A stretch of DNA of 36,578 bases from Acidobacteriota bacterium (GTDB taxonomy: Bacteria; Acidobacteriota; UBA6911; RPQK01; JAPXNP01). The DNA is taken from assembly GCA_020350445.1 (NCBI GenBank), contig CP070717.1, forward strand, positions 4,659,457 to 4,696,034, written 5' to 3'. Numbering within the stretch: the first letter of the stretch is position 1; each line of letters begins with the position of its first letter. Positions 8,559 through 15,989 of this stretch are shown piece by piece. The translations under genes were made by a program, and so were the position numbers. The notes under the pieces were generated by a model. The model saw nothing but the letters and a program-made list of their open reading frames with translations, was not told the origin of the DNA and made no database searches.

Positions 8559-10295
8559 ATGAACTATCCAATCTGGGACCTCCCGGCGAGTGGGCTGTTG
8601 ATCGCCGGCGTTGCGATCGTCCACGTTTTCATCTCGCATTTTGCGGTAGGAGGCGGACTCTTTCTCGTTCTCTTGGAATGGAGGGCTCGAAATACCGGCC
8701 ATGAGCCTCTGCTCGACTATGTGAGAAAGCACTCGCAATTCTTCATTCTTCTGACACTCGTGGGAGGGGCGATCACGGGTGTGGGAATCTGGTTCACCAT
8801 CGGACTGGTCCATCCGCAGGCGACATCGACGCTGATTCAGACGTTTGTCTGGGTCTGGGCGATGGAATGGACATTCTTCGTTACGGAAATTGCGGCTGCG
8901 ATGGTCTATTTCTATGGATGGGATTATCTGGGGCCGAAGACGCACCAGAGGATTGGCTGGATCTATCTAGTTTCCGCCTGGATGAGCCTTTTCACCATCA
9001 ATGGGATCCTGACTTTCATGCTGACTCCGGGGGATTGGATCGTCACCCGTTCCCTGCTTGATGGATTCTTCAATCCCACGTTCTGGCCTGCTCTAGTTTC
9101 GCGAACCATGGTGGCAGTGGGGTTGGCCGGGTTGTATGCCCTGTTGACCGCATCCTGGCTGAAGGATGTTTCATTGCGCGAAACGGTCGCTCGCTATGCC
9201 TCCCTGCGCTGGGTCCTTCCCAGTATGGTGGTCCTGCCGCCAGCATTGCTCTGGTTCCTCTCGGCGGCCGATGATGCAGGTGTTCCTGTCTCGGAGGTCC
9301 TGGGCGCCGCCGGAGGCTTCTGGTGGAACTGGTTGGCAGCTGTCTTTCTGAGGGATCCGTCGAGTGGTTATCCCATGGCCCAACTGGGAGGTTTCATCCT
9401 GCTTGCTGCTTCGATATTGATTGTCATCGCGACCCTGGTTGTCGGTGTTGCAATGCCGAAATACCTTCGTCCCGCGGTGAGTATTCCGTTGTTGGTACTG
9501 GGCCTGCTCGCCTTTGGGGGCGGTGAGTTTGTGCGGGAAGACCTGAGAAAGCCGTATGTGCTGGGACAGATCATGTTCGTGAATGGGGCGTTGCTTCCTT
9601 CGGAGAGCTCTTCTCCGGGAACCGGCCAGGATCACGAGACGATCGCTTCTGTCTATTCATTGCCCGGGCTTTCAGAAACCGGGGTGTTGCCCGTTTCCCG
9701 CTGGACCGATCCGGCCTTACGGGGTCCGTCCCCTGCCTCTGGGGAAGAGGTTTCGATTGAACGTGGACGGGAAGTCTTTCGCCTGCTCTGTTCGACTTGC
9801 CACACCACGGAGGGGCATCTGGGAATCACCGGTCTGGTTGCAGGGCAGTCGTCAGAAACCATCGAGAGTGTCGTGGCACGCCTGGCGGTTCCTGTGTCCG
9901 AGTCGGGTGAAGATACCGACTGGGCTGGTTTGCCGAGGAAGATCCGGAGCTGGCGCGGTCGGAGAATGCCTCCGTTCGCCGGTTCGGATTTGGAGCGGCA
10001 ATCGCTGGCTCTCTACCTGGATTCGTTGGATGGATCACTTGCTGGGGCAGCCGAGGTTTCTCTGGGTCAGCAGGTGTTCGAGAGACGCTGTGTATTCTGT
10101 CATGGCAATGAAGCGGATTGGGCGATGGTGAGATTGGCGCCCGGACGCAATGCCCCGGAGTTTTACGAGCGAATTGGCCGGCTGCCGACGATCAGTCCGA
10201 TCATGCCACCGTTTGAAGGAACCGAAGAGGACCGGTTGGCCCTGTCCCAGTATCTGGCTGAACTGGTAAGTGTCGATTCAGGGAAGGTTCAATAA
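8559..10295 (+). CDS. Cytochrome bd-like (CydA-like) subunit fused to a di-haem cytochrome c domain
   Basis: The protein is 578 aa. Residues 1 to about 345 form a multi-TM CydA-like domain. HVFISHFAVGGG places H22 where CydA has its high-spin haem ligand, with an additional H27. A helix with E103 and E110 runs into YFYGWDYLG, like the CydA E99/E107 proton-channel helix. GGEFVREDLRKPYV resembles the CydA GWxxxExGRQPW segment. The CydA H186-type haem ligand is not obvious. After a linker come two c-type haem sites, CSTCH (C411, C414, H415) and CVFCH (C511, C514, H515), presumably periplasmic. The ATG at 8559 is preceded by GGAG at seven bases. It probably oxidises quinol or cytochrome c and may reduce oxygen, but the substrates are inferred. 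It is coupled to the next gene by TAATG. Confidence 0.85.
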   Translation: MNYPIWDLPASGLLIAGVAIVHVFISHFAVGGGLFLVLLEWRARNTGHEPLLDYVRKHSQFFILLTLVGGAITGVGIWFTIGLVHPQATSTLIQTFVWVWAMEWTFFVTEIAAAMVYFYGWDYLGPKTHQRIGWIYLVSAWMSLFTINGILTFMLTPGDWIVTRSLLDGFFNPTFWPALVSRTMVAVGLAGLYALLTASWLKDVSLRETVARYASLRWVLPSMVVLPPALLWFLSAADDAGVPVSEVLGAAGGFWWNWLAAVFLRDPSSGYPMAQLGGFILLAASILIVIATLVVGVAMPKYLRPAVSIPLLVLGLLAFGGGEFVREDLRKPYVLGQIMFVNGALLPSESSSPGTGQDHETIASVYSLPGLSETGVLPVSRWTDPALRGPSPASGEEVSIERGREVFRLLCSTCHTTEGHLGITGLVAGQSSETIESVVARLAVPVSESGEDTDWAGLPRKIRSWRGRRMPPFAGSDLERQSLALYLDSLDGSLAGAAEVSLGQQVFERRCVFCHGNEADWAMVRLAPGRNAPEFYERIGRLPTISPIMPPFEGTEEDRLALSQYLAELVSVDSGKVQ

Positions 10296-11398
10296 TGGAA
10301 ACCGCGCTGACAACTGTGATTCCGTTACCGGATTCCGTACCACTGGCGGCTCCGCCGACGCTCTTCTGGGGGCTGCTGCTGCTAACGTTCTTTCTCCATT
10401 TAATCCCGATGAACCTGGTCCTGGGTGGAAGTGTCATCCTGGTGGTCAATCGGTTCCGCGGCGGCGGGGAGGTACTGTCGTCTGCATTGAATCCGGTTGT
10501 GAAGTGGTTTCCGGTCGTTGTGGCAGCGGCTGTCTCTTTCGGTGTGGCTCCCCTGCTCTTCGTTCAGGTGTTGTATGGAAGGCTACTCTATACGAGTTCA
10601 GTATTGATCGGATGGGCCTGGTGGCTGGTGATTCCGGTCTTGATCCTGGCGTACTATGGCGTCTACTACAGCGCGTTTCGATCCGGCGAGAAGGGAAGGG
10701 GACTGCGCTGGGTTGGATTGGGATCAGCCGCAGGATTCCTGCTGATAGGGTTCACCCTGAGCAACAACATGTCGCTGATGTTGAGGCCCGAGCAGTTTCT
10801 TTCAATCTATCGGGCTGACCCGAGCGGCTGGAATCTGAATTGGAGTGACCCCACGCTGATCCCCCGATACCTGCACATGCTGATTGGTTCAATCGGTGTG
10901 AGCGGGATGGCGCTGGCCCTGACCGGGTACTGCTGTCGCCGGAGTTGCGGTGAGAATGCAATCTGGATGATGCGACAGGGCGGTTTCTGGTTCCTGATAG
11001 CCACGGTTCTGAACTTCCTGGTGGGGACCTGGTTCTTGCTTTCCTACGATGCCGTGGTTCTGCGGGCATTCATGAGCCAGGGCGCCGCGGCGCTGCTCCC
11101 GCTCGTGGCGGGTATTATCCTGGGACTGATTGCCCTGGCTGTTGTGTTTCTTGATTCCCAGCGTCCTGAGCCGGGAATAGGTATCCCGGTAGGAAGCGCA
11201 ATCCTGGCGCTGACCCTGATAGCGATGATCCTGGTGCGTGATCAGATTCGCCAGGCGGCTCTGGCCAGTGTCTTTGAACCAGCTTCCTGGACAGTTCCTC
11301 AGTGGGGTGCGATTTCGATCTTCTTTGTCCTACTGCTTGCGGCAGTCGTAACGGTCCTCTGGATGCTCACGCGTGGAAGTCGCAATGGTTCATCATAA
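10295..11398 (+). CDS. Companion multi-TM subunit of the bd-like complex (second CydA-like protein)
   Basis: This 367-aa integral membrane protein has about nine hydrophobic segments and starts within the stop codon of the preceding gene (TAATG), so the two are surely co-expressed. FLHLIPMNLVLGG places H35 where CydA has its first haem ligand, and RYLHMLIGSIGVSGM places H194 where CydA has H186. The helix corresponding to the CydA glutamate pair reads GWAWWLVIPVLILAYYGVYY and has no acidic residue. It therefore looks like a CydA paralogue complementing the first subunit, reminiscent of CydAA' pairs, and I do not recognise it as CydB. This is an eye alignment. It has no c-type haem motif. Its 3' end overlaps the convergent aldo/keto reductase gene by 32 bases. 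Confidence 0.8.
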   Translation: METALTTVIPLPDSVPLAAPPTLFWGLLLLTFFLHLIPMNLVLGGSVILVVNRFRGGGEVLSSALNPVVKWFPVVVAAAVSFGVAPLLFVQVLYGRLLYTSSVLIGWAWWLVIPVLILAYYGVYYSAFRSGEKGRGLRWVGLGSAAGFLLIGFTLSNNMSLMLRPEQFLSIYRADPSGWNLNWSDPTLIPRYLHMLIGSIGVSGMALALTGYCCRRSCGENAIWMMRQGGFWFLIATVLNFLVGTWFLLSYDAVVLRAFMSQGAAALLPLVAGIILGLIALAVVFLDSQRPEPGIGIPVGSAILALTLIAMILVRDQIRQAALASVFEPASWTVPQWGAISIFFVLLLAAVVTVLWMLTRGSRNGSS

Positions 11399-12323
11399 AG
11401 TGATTGAACGCTGCCACTGAAGGTTCGACCTCTTTTCGAATCCGCACTTTCTCAGGCTCCGCCAGCGGCTGAAAATCACGTGCCAGCTGAATGTTCTCGC
11501 TGATGAACTCTTTCCTGGGCATTCCGACAACGCAGCTGGCAACGGGAAGACTCATGGAGTAGTAGAGCAGGTCGCGTATGCCGGCCTTTCCACGCTCATT
11601 GCCTACCAGCGTTTCCTGTCCCGTAATCTTCATTGCGAGAATCCCCAGGTTCTTCTTCCGGGCGGCGGGAAGGGCGACTCGTTCAAACGCAGTCGAGAAA
11701 CCTGAATTGGTGGCGGCATTGAGGGCCATCTGCACGCAGTTCAAGTCGTGGCGTTCGATCGCCGTCTTCATCGTTTCCGCGTCCGAATGAGAAGTCATGC
11801 CGATGAAGCGGGCCATTCCTTCTTCCCGGGCCTGGTAGAGGGCCTTCAAAACACCGTCGGAAGCTTCGATCGCCGCCAGGTCATCCATCTTTTCGAGGGA
11901 GTGGATATGCAGCAGATCGACGTGGTCCGTCTGCAATCGCTGGAGGCTGGCTTCGATCGTTTTCATCGCATCGTCATACTTACGATCGGAAAGCTTGGTT
12001 GCGAGAAACACCTCTTTGCGCCGGTCTTTCAGGACCTTTCCGTAGCGCGTCTCGCTTGCTCCGTTGCCGTAGGCTTGAGCTGTGTCGAGGTAATTGATCC
12101 CTGAGTCTATGACTCCGTTCAATACTTGGAGAGCCTCTTCCTCGTCTTCAAACATCAGGAAACGGCTTCCGCCACCGAAGGCCAGGATTGACACTTCCGC
12201 CCCGGTCTGACCGAGAACGCGGCGAGGAATCAGGGGAGCGGCGCCGGCCTTCAGGCTGGCTGCTGTACCGACCCCAACTGCGGTTGCTGTCAAGAAGTCT
12301 CTGCGCGTAAGTTCGTGTGACAT
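11367..12323 (-). CDS. Tat-exported aldo/keto reductase
   Basis: This 318-aa protein begins with a twin-arginine signal (TRRDFLTATAVGVG, then an Ala-rich region to about residue 29). The mature part is a complete aldo/keto reductase barrel: GINYLDTAQAYGNG supplies the Asp and Tyr, VFLATKLSD the Lys and VDLLHIHSL the His of the catalytic tetrad. Such enzymes reduce carbonyls with NAD(P)H; Tat export would carry a folded, cofactor-loaded enzyme to the periplasm. The ribosome site before ATG 12323 is weak. The C-terminus has HFMMNHCDFHA. Its gene end overlaps the oxidase subunit gene on the other strand, leaving no terminator between them. The substrate is unknown. Confidence 0.9.
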   Translation of the reverse strand: MSHELTRRDFLTATAVGVGTAASLKAGAAPLIPRRVLGQTGAEVSILAFGGGSRFLMFEDEEEALQVLNGVIDSGINYLDTAQAYGNGASETRYGKVLKDRRKEVFLATKLSDRKYDDAMKTIEASLQRLQTDHVDLLHIHSLEKMDDLAAIEASDGVLKALYQAREEGMARFIGMTSHSDAETMKTAIERHDLNCVQMALNAATNSGFSTAFERVALPAARKKNLGILAMKITGQETLVGNERGKAGIRDLLYYSMSLPVASCVVGMPRKEFISENIQLARDFQPLAEPEKVRIRKEVEPSVAAFNHFMMNHCDFHA

Positions 12324-12378
12324 AGCTTTAGGTTAAACCAGCTTTGCACAGGAAGCCAATGGGAACTGCTGAGAGATA

Positions 12379-13032
12379 TCAGCGATTGCTGTCCTTGGCG
12401 AGCGATCGGGGCTGTCCGTATTTTCCAGGTGTGATCGAAGGGTCTCCCATGCCTCCCCCTCTCGGCATGGGCTGTTTCTTTCGCATCGCCCTGAATCGCT
12501 CCATCTGGGTCTCACCCTCCTGGTGCTCGCCGTGCATAATCAGCGCGCGCGCCAGATTGTAGAAAGAGGCGGAATTTGAATTATCCAGATCGATCGACTG
12601 TCTGAACAGATCGACAGCCGCTTGGTAACGTCCCTCGTGGAACTCGATCAGGCCGAGCTGATGCAAGGTTCCGGCATCAGTTGGATCGACCTTGCGCACT
12701 TCTTCAAAATGTCTTGCGGCCTCTTCGAATTGACCTTCCCGAGAAGCGATCAATCCAGCCAGGAAATTCGCATGAGGATCTAATTCTTCGATATCCAGGA
12801 GAGAATGGAGTTCCGCATCGGTCTGATCGAGCGAGCCAGCGTAGAACTGCGACAGGAGCAGGTTCATCATAATGATATCGTTGTCGGGATCGAGATCCTG
12901 GGCCTTTTGAAACTCACGGGAAGCCCCGACAAAATCAAATGTGTGAAACCTCTCGAGGCCGGCTTGGTTGAAGGTTTCCGGGCCTTCTTGGTAGAGGCCT
13001 GCGATTAAGACGAGTGTTAAAAGTATCGCCAT
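12379..13032 (-). CDS. Secreted TPR-repeat protein
   Basis: The 217-aa protein begins with a hydrophobic signal segment (MAILLTLVLIAGLYQ) and carries at least four TPR-like units, e.g. AGLERFHTFDFVGASREFQK, ASREGQFEEAARHFEEVRKV, LIEFHEGRYQAAVDLFRQSI and ASFYNLARALIMHGEHQEGE. It ends in a short Met/Pro/Gly-rich tail. TPRs mediate protein-protein contacts; the location is probably periplasmic. I chose ATG 13032 because AAGGGA lies eight bases before it and the signal segment then starts the protein; the longer frame has no such support. It lies 55 bases upstream of the aldo/keto reductase gene on the same strand and is divergent from the hydrogenase operon. Confidence 0.82.
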   Translation of the reverse strand: MAILLTLVLIAGLYQEGPETFNQAGLERFHTFDFVGASREFQKAQDLDPDNDIIMMNLLLSQFYAGSLDQTDAELHSLLDIEELDPHANFLAGLIASREGQFEEAARHFEEVRKVDPTDAGTLHQLGLIEFHEGRYQAAVDLFRQSIDLDNSNSASFYNLARALIMHGEHQEGETQMERFRAMRKKQPMPRGGGMGDPSITPGKYGQPRSLAKDSNR

Positions 13033-13112
13033 AATCCAGTTCCCTTGCGAGAATTGTTCCACTCCACCAGAGCCAGTCCTCAAGGAGGGGATGACTCCAC
13101 TTCATCTCTCCC

Positions 13113-13140
13113 ATTATACGGGGGAAAAGCGCAATGTTTC
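13113..13140 (-). promoter_or_regulatory. Candidate promoter for the TPR gene
   Basis: On the minus strand a perfect TATAAT (13118-13113) is preceded by GAAACA (13140-13135) at a 16-base spacing; the latter matches the -35 consensus at three positions. It would start transcripts about 75 bases before the TPR gene ATG. A TTGACA further upstream is 37 bases from TATAAT and too far to be its -35. Confidence 0.4.
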
Positions 13141-13148
13141 TTCTGAAT

Positions 13149-13167
13149 GGCAAGTTGTCAAGTTGCC
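13149..13167. promoter_or_regulatory. 19-bp palindrome, possible operator or activator site
   Basis: GGCAAGTTGTCAAGTTGCC is an inverted repeat centred on the T at 13158 with one mismatch per arm. It can also be read as the direct repeat CAAGTTG-T-CAAGTTG. Its centre lies about 130 bases upstream of the sigma-54-like element, a usual distance for an enhancer-binding-protein site, and just upstream of the TPR gene promoter, so it could serve either direction. Confidence 0.4.
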
Positions 13168-13277
13168 TCATTTAACCTGAGTGTGGGTGAATTTGCGCAG
13201 TTTGTGGGGCTGAATCGGGCCGATGAATGTGGGAGCCGGGCAGGCCATTTCTTGTATCTGGCGGGGCAGACAGCCTT

Positions 13278-13294
13278 TGGCATGAGAACTGCTT
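13278..13294 (+). promoter_or_regulatory. Sigma-54-like promoter for the hox operon
   Basis: TGGCATGAGAACTGCTT has the invariant GG and GC dinucleotides exactly ten bases apart and a good -24 half (TGGCATG against TGGCACG); the -12 half (CTGCTT) is one base off TTGCW. It lies about 135 bases before hoxF. Several [NiFe] hydrogenase operons are known to be sigma-54-dependent, which fits. Confidence 0.42.
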
Positions 13295-13428
13295 CATGAA
13301 TAAACTTGAAGTCGTCTGGATTTTGTCGGGGAAGGGCAATCCGGAATGACCCATTGGGTTAGATGGCAACGTGTGAACCGGTCTGGAGATCGGTATGACT
13401 TCGGGTAGGCAAACCATAGGATTCACTT

Positions 13429-15246
13429 ATGAGTGAGACGCTGAAGGAAACCGTGGGAGAAGTGTGTCGTTCGGTCGAGTTTGACAGGTCTCGAATGATC
13501 GACGTTGTAAGGGAGGTCCAGAAACGGTACGGCAATGTCTCGGGGGAGGCGATGGAACTGATAGCCCGGGAATTGAAGACTCACCGGGTTGAAGTCGAGA
13601 GCGTCGTGTCGTTCTATGCGTTCCTTTCCGAGATGAGACAGGGGAAGGTGGTCATTCGACTCTGCAACGACGTGATCGACAGGATGCATGGCGCAGATCG
13701 AGTGCTCGCGGCCTTCGAAGAAGAACTGGGTATCCGGGTTGGTGAGACAACACCCGACGGAGAGATCACCCTGACGACGACGGCCTGTATCGGAATGAGT
13801 GACCAGGCCCCGGCGGCACTGATTAATGATGTGGTGGTCAATCATCTCTCATCGGATCTCGCCAGAGAAATTGTCTGGGAACTCAAACAGCATGGGAATC
13901 CTGCCCTGCTGGTTAAGAATCTGGGCGACGGGAACAACGCCAGTGAACTGGTTTCAGCGATGGTGAAGAACAATATTCGCCATCGGGGAGCGGTCATTCT
14001 TTCCCGTGCCGCCACTGGCCAGGGACTCGAGACGGCGCTGGCCATGACACCGGCCGAAGTAATCCGCAACGTCAAGACTGCGCGTCTGCGCGGACGAGGA
14101 GGGGCTGGCTTTCCCACTGGGATGAAGTGGGAGTTCACTCGTGCCGGGAGTGCGGCAGAACGGGTGATCGTCTGCAATGCTGACGAAGGGGAGCCGGGTA
14201 CTTTCAAGGACCGGGTGATTCTCACGGAGTGTCCGGATCTGATGTTCGAGGGTATGACGATTGGAGCTTATGCAATCGGAGCTTCCCTTGGAATTGTCTA
14301 CCTGCGTGCCGAGTACGCCTATCTGAAGAGGTTCCTTGAATCGGTTCTCGATCGACGTCGAAGTGAGGGTGTTCTGGGGAGGGGGATTTGTGGCCTCGAG
14401 GGATTCGATTTCGATATTCGAATTCAGATGGGAGCGGGAGCTTACATCTGTGGGGAAGAGACGGCCCTGCTGAGCTCGTGTGAAGGAGTGCGAGGGGATC
14501 CGAAGAACCGTCCCCCGTTTCCTGCACAGAAGGGGTATCTCGGCCTGCCGACCTCAGTCAACAATGTTGAGACTCTCTGCTGTGTTGCCCGGATCATGGA
14601 GCATGGACCCGGATGGTTTACGGCTCTCGGATCGGAACAAAGTGCGGGCACAAAGCTCCTGAGTATTTCCGGAGACTGCAAGCGATCCGGTGTCTATGAA
14701 CTTCCGCTGGGTATCCCACTCAGAGAGCTTCTGAAACTTGCCGGGGCAGAAGATGCGCAGGCCATACAGGTCGGAGGGCCCAGCGGCCAGATGGTGGGAC
14801 CGGACGCCTTTGACCGCACGATCTGTTACGACGACCTGTCCACGGGAGGCTCGATAATGGTCTTCGGCCCGAAACGCAAGATTCTGGAAGTGGTGGATGC
14901 CTTTTTGGAATTCTTTGTCGAAGAGAGCTGTGGATACTGTACTCCCTGCCGGGTGGGCAATGTCCTGCTGAAGAAGGCTGTGGCGAAGCTGATTTCAGGG
15001 AAAGGATCGCAGAAAGACCTGGCCTATTTGCAGAGCCTGGCCGAGACCGTGAAGAAGACCAGTCGCTGTGGGCTCGGGCAGACCTCACCCAACCCGGTTC
15101 TATCGACACTCGAGAATTTCCGGTCGGTGTATGAAGAGGTTCTGGTGGCAGGTGAAGCCGGCCTGCAGCACGATTTCGAGCTTTCCAGGGCGGTCTCTCA
15201 AGCCGCCCGAATTGCCGGACGTACCTCGGCCCATCTGCACCCTTAA
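13429..15246 (+). CDS. hoxF: NAD-linked [NiFe] hydrogenase diaphorase subunit HoxF (NuoE-NuoF fusion)
   Basis: This 605-aa cytoplasmic flavoprotein binds FMN and NAD(H) and exchanges electrons between hydrogenase and NAD+. An N-terminal NuoE-like domain (residues 1-150) precedes a NuoF-like core with GRGGAGFPTG (about 221-230), NADEGEPGTFKDR (about 249-261), GAGAYICGEETALL, and the 4Fe-4S ligands ESCGYCTPC (about 499-507) with SRCGLG (about 544). Length and architecture closely match Ralstonia HoxF. In the NuoE-like domain only two of four cluster cysteines remain: C79 and C120 stay, while the partner positions are D84 and S124. The N-terminal 2Fe-2S cluster is therefore probably absent, as I recall for Ralstonia HoxF. 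TAGGA lies seven to eight bases before the ATG. It is the first gene of hoxFUYHW. Confidence 0.95.
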   Translation: MSETLKETVGEVCRSVEFDRSRMIDVVREVQKRYGNVSGEAMELIARELKTHRVEVESVVSFYAFLSEMRQGKVVIRLCNDVIDRMHGADRVLAAFEEELGIRVGETTPDGEITLTTTACIGMSDQAPAALINDVVVNHLSSDLAREIVWELKQHGNPALLVKNLGDGNNASELVSAMVKNNIRHRGAVILSRAATGQGLETALAMTPAEVIRNVKTARLRGRGGAGFPTGMKWEFTRAGSAAERVIVCNADEGEPGTFKDRVILTECPDLMFEGMTIGAYAIGASLGIVYLRAEYAYLKRFLESVLDRRRSEGVLGRGICGLEGFDFDIRIQMGAGAYICGEETALLSSCEGVRGDPKNRPPFPAQKGYLGLPTSVNNVETLCCVARIMEHGPGWFTALGSEQSAGTKLLSISGDCKRSGVYELPLGIPLRELLKLAGAEDAQAIQVGGPSGQMVGPDAFDRTICYDDLSTGGSIMVFGPKRKILEVVDAFLEFFVEESCGYCTPCRVGNVLLKKAVAKLISGKGSQKDLAYLQSLAETVKKTSRCGLGQTSPNPVLSTLENFRSVYEEVLVAGEAGLQHDFELSRAVSQAARIAGRTSAHLHP

Positions 15247-15258
15247 GGAGAATTCACA

Positions 15259-15978
15259 GTGAACAAGACAGTCATATTCCTGTTGGATGGAGAAGTCATA
15301 GAGGGGAGCCCCGGAAAGACGATACTTGAAGCTGCTGAGGACGCAGGGAAGTACATTCCCAGGCTTTGTGCATACAAGGGACTGGCCCCGCACGGGAGTT
15401 GCCGGGTCTGTACCGTCCTGGTTAACGGACGCCCCCAGGCCTCCTGCATCCAGCCGATTGCCGACGGGATTGTTGTTGAGAGTGAATCAGCTGAAGTACG
15501 GGAACTCAGGCGTGGGGTCATTGAAATGCTCTTCGTCGAGGGAAACCACTTTTGTATGTGTTGCGAGAAGAGCGGCAATTGTGAACTTCAGGCCCTGGCC
15601 TATCGATTCGGCATCACGGCGCCTCGGTATCCGTATCTCTTTCCCAAACGGGAGGTCGATGCCACGCATCCCTACATCCTCCTCGATCGGAACCGCTGCA
15701 TTCAGTGTGGACGTTGCGTGCGGGCTTCACGGGACGTGGATGGAAAGAATGTCTTTCAGTTCGGGGGGAGAGGTGCGGGAAAGAGGATCGCCGTTAACGC
15801 TGCCGGCGGGTTGGGCAAAACGGACGCGGCGGTGATTGATCAGGCCATCGAGGTCTGTCCGGTGGGGGCAATCTTACGGAAGCGGGTTGGATTCAGGGTT
15901 CCGGTTGGGAAGAGGAAGTTCGACCACCAGCCGATCGGTTCCGATATTGAAGGCAAAGCCGGTCCAACGGCGGTTTAG
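15259..15978 (+). CDS. hoxU: NAD-linked hydrogenase diaphorase small subunit HoxU
   Basis: This 239-aa iron-sulphur protein relays electrons between HoxF and HoxY. The plant-ferredoxin-like 2Fe-2S domain has C37, C48, C51 and C63. The NuoG-like second domain has H97, C99, C102 and C108 in NHFCMCCEKSGNC, and then a ferredoxin-type NRCIQCGRC with a closing Cys in EVCPVGAI. These match the cluster set of Ralstonia HoxU. C101 in the CMCC run is additional. The start is GTG at 15259 with AAGGAG eight bases upstream; it follows hoxF by 12 bases. Confidence 0.95.
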   Translation: MNKTVIFLLDGEVIEGSPGKTILEAAEDAGKYIPRLCAYKGLAPHGSCRVCTVLVNGRPQASCIQPIADGIVVESESAEVRELRRGVIEMLFVEGNHFCMCCEKSGNCELQALAYRFGITAPRYPYLFPKREVDATHPYILLDRNRCIQCGRCVRASRDVDGKNVFQFGGRGAGKRIAVNAAGGLGKTDAAVIDQAIEVCPVGAILRKRVGFRVPVGKRKFDHQPIGSDIEGKAGPTAV

Positions 15979-15989
15979 AGGAGAAGTCG

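Larger units (their letters stand above)
13033..13428. other. 396-base divergent regulatory region, no gene
   Basis: This is the only stretch above 300 bases without a gene. It separates the minus-strand TPR gene from the hydrogenase operon. I see a perfect TATAAT box facing the TPR gene, a 19-bp palindrome at 13149-13167 and a sigma-54-like element at 13278-13294 facing hoxF. The remaining part, about 130 bases before hoxF, would be the untranslated leader if the sigma-54 element is used. I see no tRNA, small ORF with a ribosome site or strong terminator in it. Confidence 0.7.

Noticed and set aside
8382-8945. A long N-terminal extension of the ATPase reading frame back to 8945
   Set aside because: It runs antisense across the well-supported CydA-like gene, has a Pro/Arg/Glu-rich composition unlike any domain, and the recognisable ATPase begins near 8381.
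13033-13428. Hidden small gene or RNA in the hydrogenase leader
   Set aside because: I found no ORF with a ribosome site and no strong stable hairpin or riboswitch-like core by reading; only regulatory motifs are supported.
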